This document shows positions 1 through 6,867 of a DNA stretch of 14,866 nucleotides, in pieces. Origin of the DNA: CAZCYE01 sp964502775 (GTDB lineage Bacteria; Actinomycetota; Acidimicrobiia; IMCC26256; PALSA-555). Made by a program: the position numbers and the translations under genes. Under the pieces are notes generated by a model, which was not told the origin of the DNA, searched no databases, and saw nothing but the letters and a program-made list of their open reading frames with translations. The stretch spans positions 1 through 14,866 of the forward strand of contig CAZCYE010000039.1 in NCBI GenBank assembly GCA_964502775.1, in the 5' to 3' direction. Numbering within the stretch: the first letter of the stretch is position 1; each line of letters begins with the position of its first letter.

Positions 1-1
1 T

Positions 2-592
2 GAGAAGTTCGACTACACCAAGGGCTTCAAGTTCTCCACGTACGCCACGTGGTGGATCCGCCAGGCGATCACACGTGCAATCGCCGACCAGGCGCGCACG
101 ATCCGCATCCCGGTGCACATGGTGGAGACCATGCACAAGGTGCAGCGCGTCCAGCGGGGCCTGCTCCAGGAGCTGAGCCGCGAGCCCACGATCGACGAGA
201 TCGCCGACAAGTCGGATCTCACGCCCGACAAGGTGCGCGAGATCCACCGGATCTCCCAGGAGCCGCTGTCGCTCGAGACCCCGGTGGGGGAGGAGGACGA
301 CTCGTCCCTCGGTGACTTCGTGGAGGATCCCAGCGCCAAGGAGCCGATCTCGGAGGCCGAGCAGAGCGACCTCAGGGACCGCATCGGCAAGGTGCTGGGT
401 GAGCTCACCCAGCGCGAGCAGGCGATCATGCGCCGCCGGTTCGGTCTCGACGACGGCCAGGTGCGCACGCTCGAGGAGGTGGGCCGCGAGTTCGGTGTGA
501 CCCGGGAGCGCATCCGCCAGATCGAATCCAAGACGCTCGCCAAGCTGCGCCATCCCACCCGCTCGCAGCCGTTGCGGGAGTTCCTCGAGTAG
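2..592 (+). CDS. rpoD: Primary RNA polymerase sigma factor (RpoD/SigA type), C-terminal part
   Basis: Partial gene whose 5' end lies outside the window; 196 residues remain. The reading frame opens in conserved region 2.3-2.4 ([20 protein letters not shown]), which melts and recognises the -10 element. It runs through region 3 ([11 protein letters not shown]) and ends with region 4: [15 protein letters not shown] (4.1) and the helix-turn-helix [20 protein letters not shown] (4.2), which contacts the -35 element. The short tail after region 4, ending LREFLE, is typical of essential group 1 factors. Group 2 factors are close relatives and cannot be fully excluded without the N-terminus. The protein directs RNA polymerase to housekeeping promoters. 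The gene stands just upstream of a cupin gene with about 108 bases between, so it is probably a separate transcript. Confidence 0.93.
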   Translation, partial: EKFDYTKGFKFSTYATWWIRQAITRAIADQARTIRIPVHMVETMHKVQRVQRGLLQELSREPTIDEIADKSDLTPDKVREIHRISQEPLSLETPVGEEDDSSLGDFVEDPSAKEPISEAEQSDLRDRIGKVLGELTQREQAIMRRRFGLDDGQVRTLEEVGREFGVTRERIRQIESKTLAKLRHPTRSQPLREFLE

Positions 593-596
593 CGCA

Positions 597-610
597 CCGG
601 TCCGCACCGG
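597..610 (+). terminator. Weak hairpin after the sigma factor gene
   Basis: A 5-bp inverted repeat, CCGGT then ACCGG around a CCGC loop, starts 5 bases after the stop codon. A TTTT run follows only about 18 bases later. It could end the sigma factor transcript, but the stem is short and the T run is badly placed, so this is a tentative call. Confidence 0.25.
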
Positions 611-700
611 CTGCCCCTGGCCTCCCTTTTGCCAAGTTGCCCTCACTGCATGAAGATGCGAGCGAGGCACCACCTAAGGGGCAAGGAAGAGGAGGCCGAG

Positions 701-1051
701 ATGGCCGAGACCAAGAGCTTCTCGAAGGCCGACGAGGTGCGCGAGTTCCCCAAGGGGAAGATCGAGGTCGTCACCGTCAACGGCCAGACGGTTGGGCGGG
801 GCTTCTTCGAGCCCGGCTGGCGCTGGAGCGAGTGCGTCAAGCCGATCGTGGGGACCGAGTCCTGCCAGGTCGAGCACTTCGGTTACGTCGAGTCCGGGCG
901 CATGAAGATCCAGTTCGACGACGGCAGTGAAGTCGAGGTGGGCCCGGGCGAGATGATGCACGCGCAGCCCGGCCACGACGGCTGGACCGTGGGTGACGAA
1001 GCCTGCGTCATCGTTGATCTGATGGGTGCGCCCACCTACGCCAAGGGCTGA
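701..1051 (+). CDS. Small cupin-domain protein
   Basis: A 116-residue single-domain cupin. The first cupin motif is recognisable as EHFGYVESGRM (His59, Tyr62, Glu64, Gly66). The second is GPGEMMHAQPGHDGW, with His87 and His92 as the possible metal ligands. Only one His is visible in motif 1, where classical metal cupins have two, so metal binding is uncertain. I chose the ATG at 701 because a GAGGAGG ribosome-binding site lies about 4-10 bases upstream. An in-frame ATG at 629 would add 24 low-complexity residues and has no such site. There is no signal peptide, so the protein is probably cytosolic. The substrate is unknown. Related stand-alone cupins occur in many actinobacteria with no assigned role. 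Confidence 0.85.
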   Translation: MAETKSFSKADEVREFPKGKIEVVTVNGQTVGRGFFEPGWRWSECVKPIVGTESCQVEHFGYVESGRMKIQFDDGSEVEVGPGEMMHAQPGHDGWTVGDEACVIVDLMGAPTYAKG

Positions 1052-1138
1052 CTGGTCACACCACCGAGCGCGGCCTTGGCTTGCCGAGGGCCACGGAGCC
1101 ACGAGGCGCCCCGCCGCACGCTTGCGGCATGATCGTGC

Positions 1139-1211
1139 GGGGCCGTAGCTCAGTGGTCAGAGCAGGGGACTCATAATCCCTCGGTCGAAGGTTCGATCCC
1201 TTCCGGCCCCA
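1139..1211 (+). tRNA. tRNA with CAT anticodon (probably tRNA-Ile2, otherwise elongator tRNA-Met)
   Basis: All four arms fold. The acceptor is GGGGCCG (1139-1145) with CGGCCCC (1204-1210); the D arm is GCTC/GAGC; the anticodon stem is GGGGA/TCCCT with loop CTCATAA (CAT at 1172-1174); the T arm is GAAGG/CCTTC around TTCGATC. The discriminator is A1211 and no CCA is encoded. The anticodon arm with GACTCATAATC followed by a GGTC variable loop resembles bacterial tRNA-Ile2, whose C34 is changed to lysidine by TilS to read AUA. Elongator Met is the alternative. It is not initiator-like, because the acceptor begins with a matched G-C pair. An island with different codon use starts right after it. 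Confidence 0.9.
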
Positions 1212-1285
1212 CTCCCTCCGCGTTTTGGCTTCGGCTGATCTCATACACCTCGTGTGCTCTACATTCGGTGGGTGTGGGCGTTGCG

Positions 1286-1990
1286 ATGTCTCTCGCTGAT
1301 TCGCCAATATGTCCAGGAGACTGCCGATGCACGGGGCGCTGTCCCGTTCTGGCTCTCGATACGAGCCATGTCTGCGTCTTGGCGCGCTTTGCACAGAAAC
1401 GCGGCGGTGACGCGGGTGTCGAATCCGTTCTCGCAGACCTGCTCGTACGGCACGGCTGCATGGGTGCGCGGGCACTCCTGACGAGTGCGGGGCTTAAAGA
1501 CACCGAGTTGAACCTGCTCGACCCCTCATGTCCCGTCTATTCGTACGCGCCCCACGTGCCGGCAGACGTTCTCGATGGGGTGGCTGCGCACGACGGCGGT
1601 CCCGGGCAGAAGTACAAGTTCGCAGTTGCTGACATCACGATCGATGATGGCGACTGCACTCTGATCGCCGCGGCTGAGGCAAGCGACGACCTTGTCCGCC
1701 TCGTTACAGATGACCTGGACCTGTTCGACGTGCTTTGTGAATTGCTCGGGATGGGTAAGACTGGGATATGGCCAAAGCGCTCCATAGATCTCCTCGTTGA
1801 TATGTACGAGTGCGAAGCCCTGGATTTCGACGATCTAGAGACACTCTCGGCCCTCGAGGATCAGCACTATGCGACTTACCCGATCCATCCGGACCGACGG
1901 CAGACAAAGCGCGCGATCCTGAAGGCCGCGCTCAACCGTGGGGTCGAGATGCGCGTCCGGCGCGAGACTTCCCAGGCGAGTGATACCTGA
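1286..1990 (+). CDS. PIN-domain nuclease-like protein, first gene of a three-gene island operon
   Basis: A 234-residue protein with PIN-fold signatures. Asp25 lies in VLALDTSHV, the first acidic motif. D123 lies in DCTLIAAAEA, and TDDLDL (T141, D142, D143, D145) is the closing motif. These match the VapC-type pattern D..LIAaA...LVTxDxDL that builds a metal-dependent ribonuclease or nuclease site. After the PIN core come about 80 further residues of acidic then basic helices, longer than a plain VapC toxin. The N-terminus carries a cysteine cluster (C9, C13, C15, C19) in front of the first strand. The stop codon shares one base with the next start (TGATG), so translation is coupled. ATG 1286 is chosen; an in-frame GTG at 1268 is possible. 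No VapB-like antitoxin is adjacent. I infer it is the effector of the downstream ATPase system. Confidence 0.72.
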   Translation: MSLADSPICPGDCRCTGRCPVLALDTSHVCVLARFAQKRGGDAGVESVLADLLVRHGCMGARALLTSAGLKDTELNLLDPSCPVYSYAPHVPADVLDGVAAHDGGPGQKYKFAVADITIDDGDCTLIAAAEASDDLVRLVTDDLDLFDVLCELLGMGKTGIWPKRSIDLLVDMYECEALDFDDLETLSALEDQHYATYPIHPDRRQTKRAILKAALNRGVEMRVRRETSQASDT

Positions 1991-2715
1991 TGGACCCGGA
2001 TAAGGTCCCGACTGAGGAGCTCGCACCTCCGGTCGTGCACGTGCGCTTCGCGTATCGAGTTCGCAAAGTCCTCGAGGCATTGCGCGATCGAGTTGATGTC
2101 ATTGATCTGAACCGTGAGCGCCCGAGTGTCGCGCATCGACCGCCTGGGTTCGAAGGTGACTTCGTACTCGCAGCTCTAGATGTGCGGTTGCTTGTTGTTC
2201 TGCTCAGTGGAATTCATTCGATAGCGACGCTCTTAGAGGAAGCGGTCAAGTCCAACGCACTCAATGCTCTACAGAGTTCGTCAGACGTGGAGGGCGTTGT
2301 AGTTGTCGTCGACGACGATCCACTCACGAGCGTGGTGTTCGAGATGTTTGATCGGTCGGACACGTTCATCGTTCCGAGTGGGGACGGTGCAAGCGGGCGT
2401 CACGCATTCGGCCCGCTCCCGCTCCGGGAGCTAGTAGCCGAGTACCTTGATCTGTTTGCCGTCGAGTGGGAGACGGTGGGCGACCTGTCCTCGGTCGAAC
2501 TCTTCGACACCACAGCTCAGGTAAGTCGTGGCGCTGAAGCCGCTCTCGCAGAGCGTAAGGTCCGCGATGTTCGTGTCGCGGCCAAGATCGCAGCCCGCGA
2601 TCGGCTGAGTGAGTCTGACGCGAAGTGGGCAGCGGGGTTGTGCCTACGCGTGTACGAGACGGGCAACCTTGACGAGCTCAACCAGGCAATTGACGATCGT
2701 GCGAGTGCCCGATGA
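1990..2715 (+). CDS. Unrecognised middle protein of the PIN/Rad50-like operon
   Basis: A 241-residue protein I do not recognise. The start overlaps the previous stop by one base, and its stop overlaps the next start by four (ATGA), so it is translationally coupled on both sides and probably works with both neighbours. The N-terminal 60 residues are charged. Residues around 65-110 look like mixed hydrophobic strands and helix (LDVRLLVVLLSG). A stretch VEGVVVVVDDDP follows, a buried strand ending in acids. The C-terminal third is helical and basic (AALAERKVRDVRVAAKIAARDR). No catalytic motif, signal peptide or membrane segment is clear. Its place between an effector-like nuclease and an SMC-like ATPase matches the small middle component of ABC-three-component systems (LmuC/DdmB position), but this is inferred from layout only. 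Confidence 0.8.
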   Translation: MDPDKVPTEELAPPVVHVRFAYRVRKVLEALRDRVDVIDLNRERPSVAHRPPGFEGDFVLAALDVRLLVVLLSGIHSIATLLEEAVKSNALNALQSSSDVEGVVVVVDDDPLTSVVFEMFDRSDTFIVPSGDGASGRHAFGPLPLRELVAEYLDLFAVEWETVGDLSSVELFDTTAQVSRGAEAALAERKVRDVRVAAKIAARDRLSESDAKWAAGLCLRVYETGNLDELNQAIDDRASAR

Positions 2716-4541
2716 TAGACAGGCTGGAGCTCACGGCCTGGAAGGCGTTTGACGACCTAACGCTTGGTCTAGAGCGCGGAACGACATTCATCGTCGCCCG
2801 CAACGGTGTTGGCAAGACGTCGATCATGCAAGGAGCCGCGTTTGCTCTGTTCGGAGAGCAAGGGCTTGGCTTTCCACCTGAACACGCGGTCCGCCGAACT
2901 AGCAGGGATGTAGCCCGTGTCGCGGTGACGCTGACGTTGCCATCGGGCGCCGAACTCTCAATCGCTCGTACTGCTCCCGCTGAACTCGGGCGCGGTCGTC
3001 GGCCGACATTCGAAGCTAATGTCGGAACTCGTGAGCTCTCGGAGTCGGATCTCCGAAGCCTTGTTGGCGACGAACTGCGCGTTGACCCGGCGACCTTGCA
3101 TCGCTTGGCGTTTGTGCCTGAAGGCGCAGTGACTCGTGAAGCCGAGGAACCGTTCAATCCTGTTGGGCATATCAACCGGATGTTTTCGGCTGACCGCTTG
3201 TCGCTGGGGGCCGAGCGCCTTGGTGAGCTCGAACGACGGTTCACGCGAAGTGGGGACTCCTACCGCGCTGCTGAGCGGCGCCTGACAGATGAACGCATCG
3301 CTGAGCTTGAGCGGGACCTGGCGGATCGTCAACATGACTGTGATGTGCTTGCAGCAGAACGTGAGGCAGTGCCTGGGCGGCTGGCCGCGCAGCGCGCACT
3401 TGTCGAATCCGCGAACGCATGGTCGGCCTATCGAGCACGACGCTCGGCGGAATCGGACCGCCTTCGCAGTGTGACAGAGCGGGTGGTTCGGGAATTGGGC
3501 GTAACCGTTGAAGTCGGTTCGCTGGTCGATTCACTTGGCGTGCAACTTGGTGTCGCAGAGGGGTCGCTGGAGGACGCGCGAGCGCGGGGAGCGGAAGCGC
3601 GGGCGCGCCTCAAGTTGGTAGACGAAGGGTTCGAGCGCCTTCGGGAAGCGGGTACTAAGTGCCCGGTCTGTCGCCGACCATTGGAGTCTCATGACCGGGA
3701 CACTGCGGAGGCTGAATATGCGGTTGAAGCAGGTCGGCTCCGCGAACTCATCGAATCGGTTGACGACGAGTTGAACGAACGCCGCGAGGCAATGGATCGG
3801 CTTCTGGCTCTCGTAGCGGAGGCGACTCCGAACGTGATCAGCCCACCCGGGTCTCCGGAGCCAGAACACGACCTAGCGTTGTTGGAAGCCCAGGCGGAAG
3901 CGGTCGCTGAGGATCTGCGTCGCCTCGATGAGGCGGTGGGAGTCGCGGGCGCAGAACGGGATCGGGCACGGCAATCTTTGAGCGCAAGTCGTGAGTCCAG
4001 CGAGTTGTGGGACCAAGCATTGGGAGCCTACCGGCGCGCCGATCTTGCCGCTATAGCGGCCACGACTATGACAGCACTCGCGGATCGCATCTTCAAGGAA
4101 CGCGCAGAGCCACTCGGGAAGGAGCTAGCCGCAAAGTACGAGCAGCTTCTGGGGAAGGACGGCCTTGTCATGGATGGCGGTTCGCTCGCGCTACGCAGCA
4201 GTGAGTCGTCTGTCGATTTCAAGCATTGGAGTGGGGGAGAGCGAGCGTTCGCTGTTGTCCTTCTGCGAATCTTGACGTTGCGCATGACGACGCAGGCCAG
4301 GTTCCTCTGGTTGGACGAGCCTCTCGAGCATGTCGATCCTCGCAATCGTCGAGTTCTTGCGGGGATGTTGAGCGAGGTGACGGCGCGGGGTGAAATGGAC
4401 CAGATCCTGGTTACGACCTACGAAGAGCGTGTTACACGGAGGCTCGCTGATCGCTACAGCGGGGGCGACCGTCCAGCGCGCCTCGTCTATGTGGATCGGG
4501 AGCGCCAGGAAGAGTCCGACCTCCCAGACACCAACGAGTAG
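2712..4541 (+). CDS. Rad50/SMC-like ABC ATPase with zinc hook (LmuB/DdmC-like candidate)
   Basis: A 609-residue P-loop ATPase split by a coiled coil. The N-terminal lobe begins with a typical Rad50-like strand pair and Walker A ARNGVGKTS (residues 29-37, Lys35). Residues about 170-310 and 325-440 are charged helices that form the coiled coil, with a CPVC zinc hook (C317, C320) between them. The C-terminal lobe carries the signature WSGGE (506-510), Walker B FLWLDEP (Asp535, Glu536) and D-loop HVDPRNR. The coils are much shorter than in housekeeping Rad50/SbcC. Deviations: the first Walker A glycine is Ala29; the Q-loop reads FVPEG where QG is usual; and the switch position is Tyr570, where His is common. 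No SbcD/Mre11 nuclease gene is adjacent. In Lamassu-type systems such ATPases sense DNA ends or structures and release an effector; that role here is inferred. Confidence 0.88.
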   Translation: MIDRLELTAWKAFDDLTLGLERGTTFIVARNGVGKTSIMQGAAFALFGEQGLGFPPEHAVRRTSRDVARVAVTLTLPSGAELSIARTAPAELGRGRRPTFEANVGTRELSESDLRSLVGDELRVDPATLHRLAFVPEGAVTREAEEPFNPVGHINRMFSADRLSLGAERLGELERRFTRSGDSYRAAERRLTDERIAELERDLADRQHDCDVLAAEREAVPGRLAAQRALVESANAWSAYRARRSAESDRLRSVTERVVRELGVTVEVGSLVDSLGVQLGVAEGSLEDARARGAEARARLKLVDEGFERLREAGTKCPVCRRPLESHDRDTAEAEYAVEAGRLRELIESVDDELNERREAMDRLLALVAEATPNVISPPGSPEPEHDLALLEAQAEAVAEDLRRLDEAVGVAGAERDRARQSLSASRESSELWDQALGAYRRADLAAIAATTMTALADRIFKERAEPLGKELAAKYEQLLGKDGLVMDGGSLALRSSESSVDFKHWSGGERAFAVVLLRILTLRMTTQARFLWLDEPLEHVDPRNRRVLAGMLSEVTARGEMDQILVTTYEERVTRRLADRYSGGDRPARLVYVDRERQEESDLPDTNE

Positions 4542-4543
4542 TC

Positions 4544-4563
4544 CTCGAAGGGGAGCCTTCGAG
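4544..4563 (+). terminator. Hairpin directly after the Rad50-like gene
   Basis: A perfect 8-bp inverted repeat, CTCGAAGG then CCTTCGAG around a GGAG loop, begins 3 bases after the stop codon of the ATPase gene. No T run follows. High-GC actinobacteria often use such hairpins without a U tract, so it may end or attenuate the three-gene transcript before the RelA/SpoT gene. Confidence 0.45.
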
Positions 4564-4644
4564 CGGTTGGCGAAAGTCATCGTCGGGGACATGAGCAACT
4601 CTCCCGCCTCACGAAGCCGCAGCGGTCACCCGCCCTCACCAAAG

Positions 4645-4650
4645 TAGATT
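4645..4650 (+). promoter_or_regulatory. Possible -10 element just before the RelA/SpoT gene
   Basis: TAGATT matches four of six bases of the TATAAT consensus and fits TANNNT. It ends 12 bases before the GTG start. No convincing -35 element or ribosome-binding site is visible, so a very short or absent leader would be needed. Weak evidence. Confidence 0.2.
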
Positions 4651-4662
4651 GATGGCATTCGA

Positions 4663-5724
4663 GTGCATGCGGTAGACGACCAAAGCAACTTCAAGAACGA
4701 ATACTCCGAGTATGTCGAGCACGTCCTCGCTCCGACTCGCGGCGAGGTCAGAGAACTCCTTCGTTGGAAGGAGCCGGCCTACTGGCAGGAGCTTCGTGTG
4801 GATCGACGGCTCTCTGTCCCGTCGCCGGTTCAGCGAATTCACAGCAGGATCAAACGTCCGGAGAGCGTCCTAGACAAGATCTTTCGAAATCCGACTAAGT
4901 ACGACGGTGTCTCGGCGGCCAGCATTCGAAAGATGCACGATACGTTGGGCTTTCGCATCGTCGTCTACTTCACCTCGCAGTTGCCGTTGGTGCACAGGCA
5001 AGTCCTCGAACACCCGTTGCTCGAGGTTTCAGAACATGAACCTCCTAGCGCATTCCTCAGCGAAGATATGAAGAGAAGGCTGGGACTCGATCTGCCCGGG
5101 AACGTTCGGGAGACGGGCTACTCGTCGGTCCACTACGTGATCCGACTCCGAGAGAGCGTCGTGCCCGCGGCGGAGCGGCCATGGTTCGAACTCCAAGTGC
5201 GGACTCTCGCCGAAGATGCGTGGGCCGAAATTCATCACATCCTGGGATACAAGCCGGACAAGCGGACCTCACTCGCCGTGCGGAGACAGTTCCAACTCAT
5301 AAGCAGCATGCTCACGACGATCGATGAGCACTTCAATTTCTTATCTGAAGAACTTGGGCGATTCCAGAAGGAGGTCGAGTACGACGCGGACAGCCCACTC
5401 AATGCTGAGAATCTTCCGTCTGTACTAGCCGAGTTTGAGTTGACTTGCGCCCAGCGCGAGATCGACGGGCTGCTGAAGGTTCTAAATAGCCGGGGCCTTC
5501 CTCTGGTCGGCAACTTCCGCAGGATCGCCACTGACGAGCGAATTCAGCGGATCCGCACTGTGTATCAAACTGAGTCCGGGCTCGACCCTTCCGCGTTTGA
5601 AGTGGTCGCGCACCTCGCCAGCCTGGCAGGGCTTGGCGAAGGAGACGGTGAGGATGAGATCCGGTTGATTCGAACCCAGATTGCGATCCTAAGAGACTGG
5701 GAGAGTCATCGGCACGGCCGATAG
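4663..5724 (+). CDS. RelA/SpoT synthetase-domain protein (possible toxSAS-type alarmone or tRNA-modifying toxin)
   Basis: A 353-residue protein with a RelA/SpoT nucleotidyltransferase domain at about residues 55-200. The conserved elements are all present: SRIKRPESVLDKI (K64, S68, K72), MHDTLGFRIV (D93, G96, R98), ETGYSSVHY (E150, G152, Y153, H157) and ELQVRTLAEDAWAEIHH followed by YK (E176, Q178, R180, W187, E189). This suggests an active pyrophosphotransferase. There is no HD hydrolase domain and no TGS/ACT tail, so it is not the housekeeping Rel. About 150 helical residues follow and could be regulatory. Such stand-alone proteins make (p)ppGpp or (p)ppApp, or pyrophosphorylate tRNA ends; which applies cannot be told here. 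The GTG at 4663 is used because an in-frame stop lies at 4645. No separate antitoxin gene is visible. Confidence 0.85.
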   Translation: MHAVDDQSNFKNEYSEYVEHVLAPTRGEVRELLRWKEPAYWQELRVDRRLSVPSPVQRIHSRIKRPESVLDKIFRNPTKYDGVSAASIRKMHDTLGFRIVVYFTSQLPLVHRQVLEHPLLEVSEHEPPSAFLSEDMKRRLGLDLPGNVRETGYSSVHYVIRLRESVVPAAERPWFELQVRTLAEDAWAEIHHILGYKPDKRTSLAVRRQFQLISSMLTTIDEHFNFLSEELGRFQKEVEYDADSPLNAENLPSVLAEFELTCAQREIDGLLKVLNSRGLPLVGNFRRIATDERIQRIRTVYQTESGLDPSAFEVVAHLASLAGLGEGDGEDEIRLIRTQIAILRDWESHRHGR

Positions 5725-5946
5725 GAGTGCCTAGGCGTTGTGTTGGGACAGACCCTGGGCAAGTCTCGACGCTCGTCATCGTACGTTCTACGCGGAGTTG
5801 TTACCTGTGGAGTTGCCCCACTCGAGTCATCCTCTGATATTGCGAGTTCGGTGGTCACACGCTCGGAGAGCAGTTGAAACTCTGGAGTGGGGGAGCATGT
5901 TGGCCCCACTTCGCGAGAGGTCTCTCCTTTAAGACGGGTTTGTTAC
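5725..5946 (+). other. Non-coding right part of the island
   Basis: I see no credible gene in this stretch. It contains an inverted repeat (5886-5910: AGTGGGG, 11-base loop, CCCCACT) and the dyad GAGAG-GT-CTCTC just after it (5915-5926). Two similar segments, GTTGCCCCACTCGAG near 5813 and GTTGGCCCCACTTCGCGAG near 5899, look like diverged copies. No integrase, transposase or tRNA 3' fragment is recognisable by eye. Confidence 0.5.
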
Positions 5947-6042
5947 CTAGTTAGGACGTCGCACCTGTCGCACGTGCACGACAAGTGCGCACTCAATGAT
6001 CCCGTCGAGCGAGATGAAGAAGTTCGACACGATCTTGCCCAC
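5947..6042 (-). pseudogene. 5' remnant of a dihydrofolate-reductase-family gene (RibD C-terminal domain type)
   Basis: The minus strand has a strong ribosome-binding site, GGGAGGAG (6050-6057), right after the permease stop, then a GTG start at 6042. It begins MGKIVSNFFISLDGIIE, the characteristic N-terminus of the small DHFR/RibD-like reductases common in actinobacteria (usually about 180-220 residues). After about 17 codons the match breaks down near position 5991. The frame then runs through 14 unrelated codons to a TAG at 5947-5949. The rest of the gene is not in the 222 bases beyond, nor beside the tRNA at the other end of the island. The gene was therefore cut by the event that placed the island here. 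The surviving stump is almost certainly non-functional. Confidence 0.72.
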
Positions 6043-6057
6043 GTGGTGCTCCTCCCG

Positions 6058-6867
6058 TCAGAGCTTGCGGTAGGCCCTCACCGCGAGGGGCGCACACACC
6101 GCCGTGATGCCTGCGCACCACAGCAGGGACGTGATCACGTAGTGGCTGGTGCTGTGCTCCACGAGCGCCGCCGCGGGCGCGCCCTGGGTGAGGCCGCGCA
6201 GGGCATTGGTCACCTGGCTCACCGGTTGCTCGCGGGCGAAGTCCTGGAGCCAGCCCGGCAGCGTCTCGATGCGCACGAACGCGGTCGAGATGAACGAGAA
6301 GAGGAAGAACGGCGTGGCGGCGGCCTGGGCCGTCTCGCTGTCCTTCACCGCGAGCCCGATCCACGCGAACACCCAGAACAGCGCGAACCCGAAGACGAGG
6401 GCCAGGCCGAGCGCAGCGAGGATGTTGCCGACGCTGTTGTGGAAGCTGAAGCCGATGATGTAACCGATCCCGACGATGAGGCCGAGCAGCGCCGCTTGGC
6501 GGAGCAGGTCGGAGAAGGCGCGGCCGGTCACGAACGCGGCGCGAGCCATGGGCAGCGAGCGGTAACGCTGGATGAGCCCCGACTTGGCATCGACGGCCAT
6601 GCCGATCGCCACTGCGAAGCCGTCGAAGATGGCGATCTGGGTGAGGTACGCCGGGATCAGGTAGTCGGCGTACTCCAGGCCCGGAATGTTGATCGAGCCG
6701 CCGAACACGTACTGGAACAGCAGCAGGAACAGCACCGTCTGCACGATCGTGAACACGATGAGCTGGGGAGTCCGCAGGAGCTGGAGGAGGAAGCGCTTGG
6801 CGACCACGAGCGAATCGCTCACGCCCTCGGCGATCGTGAGGCGCGGTGCTGGGGCAGTGACGCTCAT
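6058..6867 (-). CDS. ABC-2 type exporter permease (DrrB-like)
   Basis: A 269-residue integral membrane protein. Hydrophobic segments lie near residues 37-53, 68-92, 122-141, 148-172, 183-197 and 243-262, the usual six of the ABC-2 permease family. The conserved motif SGLIQRYRSLPMAR between the second and third segments, and the later QPVSQVTNALRGL, are typical of DrrB-like daunorubicin-resistance permeases. The ATG at 6867 overlaps the stop of the upstream ATPase gene by four bases (ATGA), so the two are translationally coupled and form one exporter. The substrate is not predictable; drugs, lipids or other hydrophobic compounds are usual for the family. Its stop codon is followed at once by the ribosome-binding site of the broken reductase gene. 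Confidence 0.9.
   Translation of the reverse strand: MSVTAPAPRLTIAEGVSDSLVVAKRFLLQLLRTPQLIVFTIVQTVLFLLLFQYVFGGSINIPGLEYADYLIPAYLTQIAIFDGFAVAIGMAVDAKSGLIQRYRSLPMARAAFVTGRAFSDLLRQAALLGLIVGIGYIIGFSFHNSVGNILAALGLALVFGFALFWVFAWIGLAVKDSETAQAAATPFFLFSFISTAFVRIETLPGWLQDFAREQPVSQVTNALRGLTQGAPAAALVEHSTSHYVITSLLWCAGITAVCAPLAVRAYRKL

Noticed and set aside
1225..1265. TTGGCT and TACATT as a promoter for the PIN operon
   Set aside because: The spacing is 29 bases, far from 16-18, and each element is a weak match. The operon's promoter is not identified.
1286..1990. Ordinary VapBC toxin-antitoxin pair
   Set aside because: The protein is longer than typical VapC, no small DNA-binding antitoxin gene precedes or follows it, and the neighbours are an unrelated 241-residue protein and an ATPase.
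2712..4541. Housekeeping SbcC/Rad50
   Set aside because: The protein is about half the usual length or less, has short coiled coils and has no SbcD/Mre11 partner gene beside it.
1195..6003. GATCCC in both the tRNA T arm (1195-1200) and near the right junction (5998-6003) as attachment repeats
   Set aside because: Only six bases match and the flanks differ. This is expected by chance and too short for an integrase core site.
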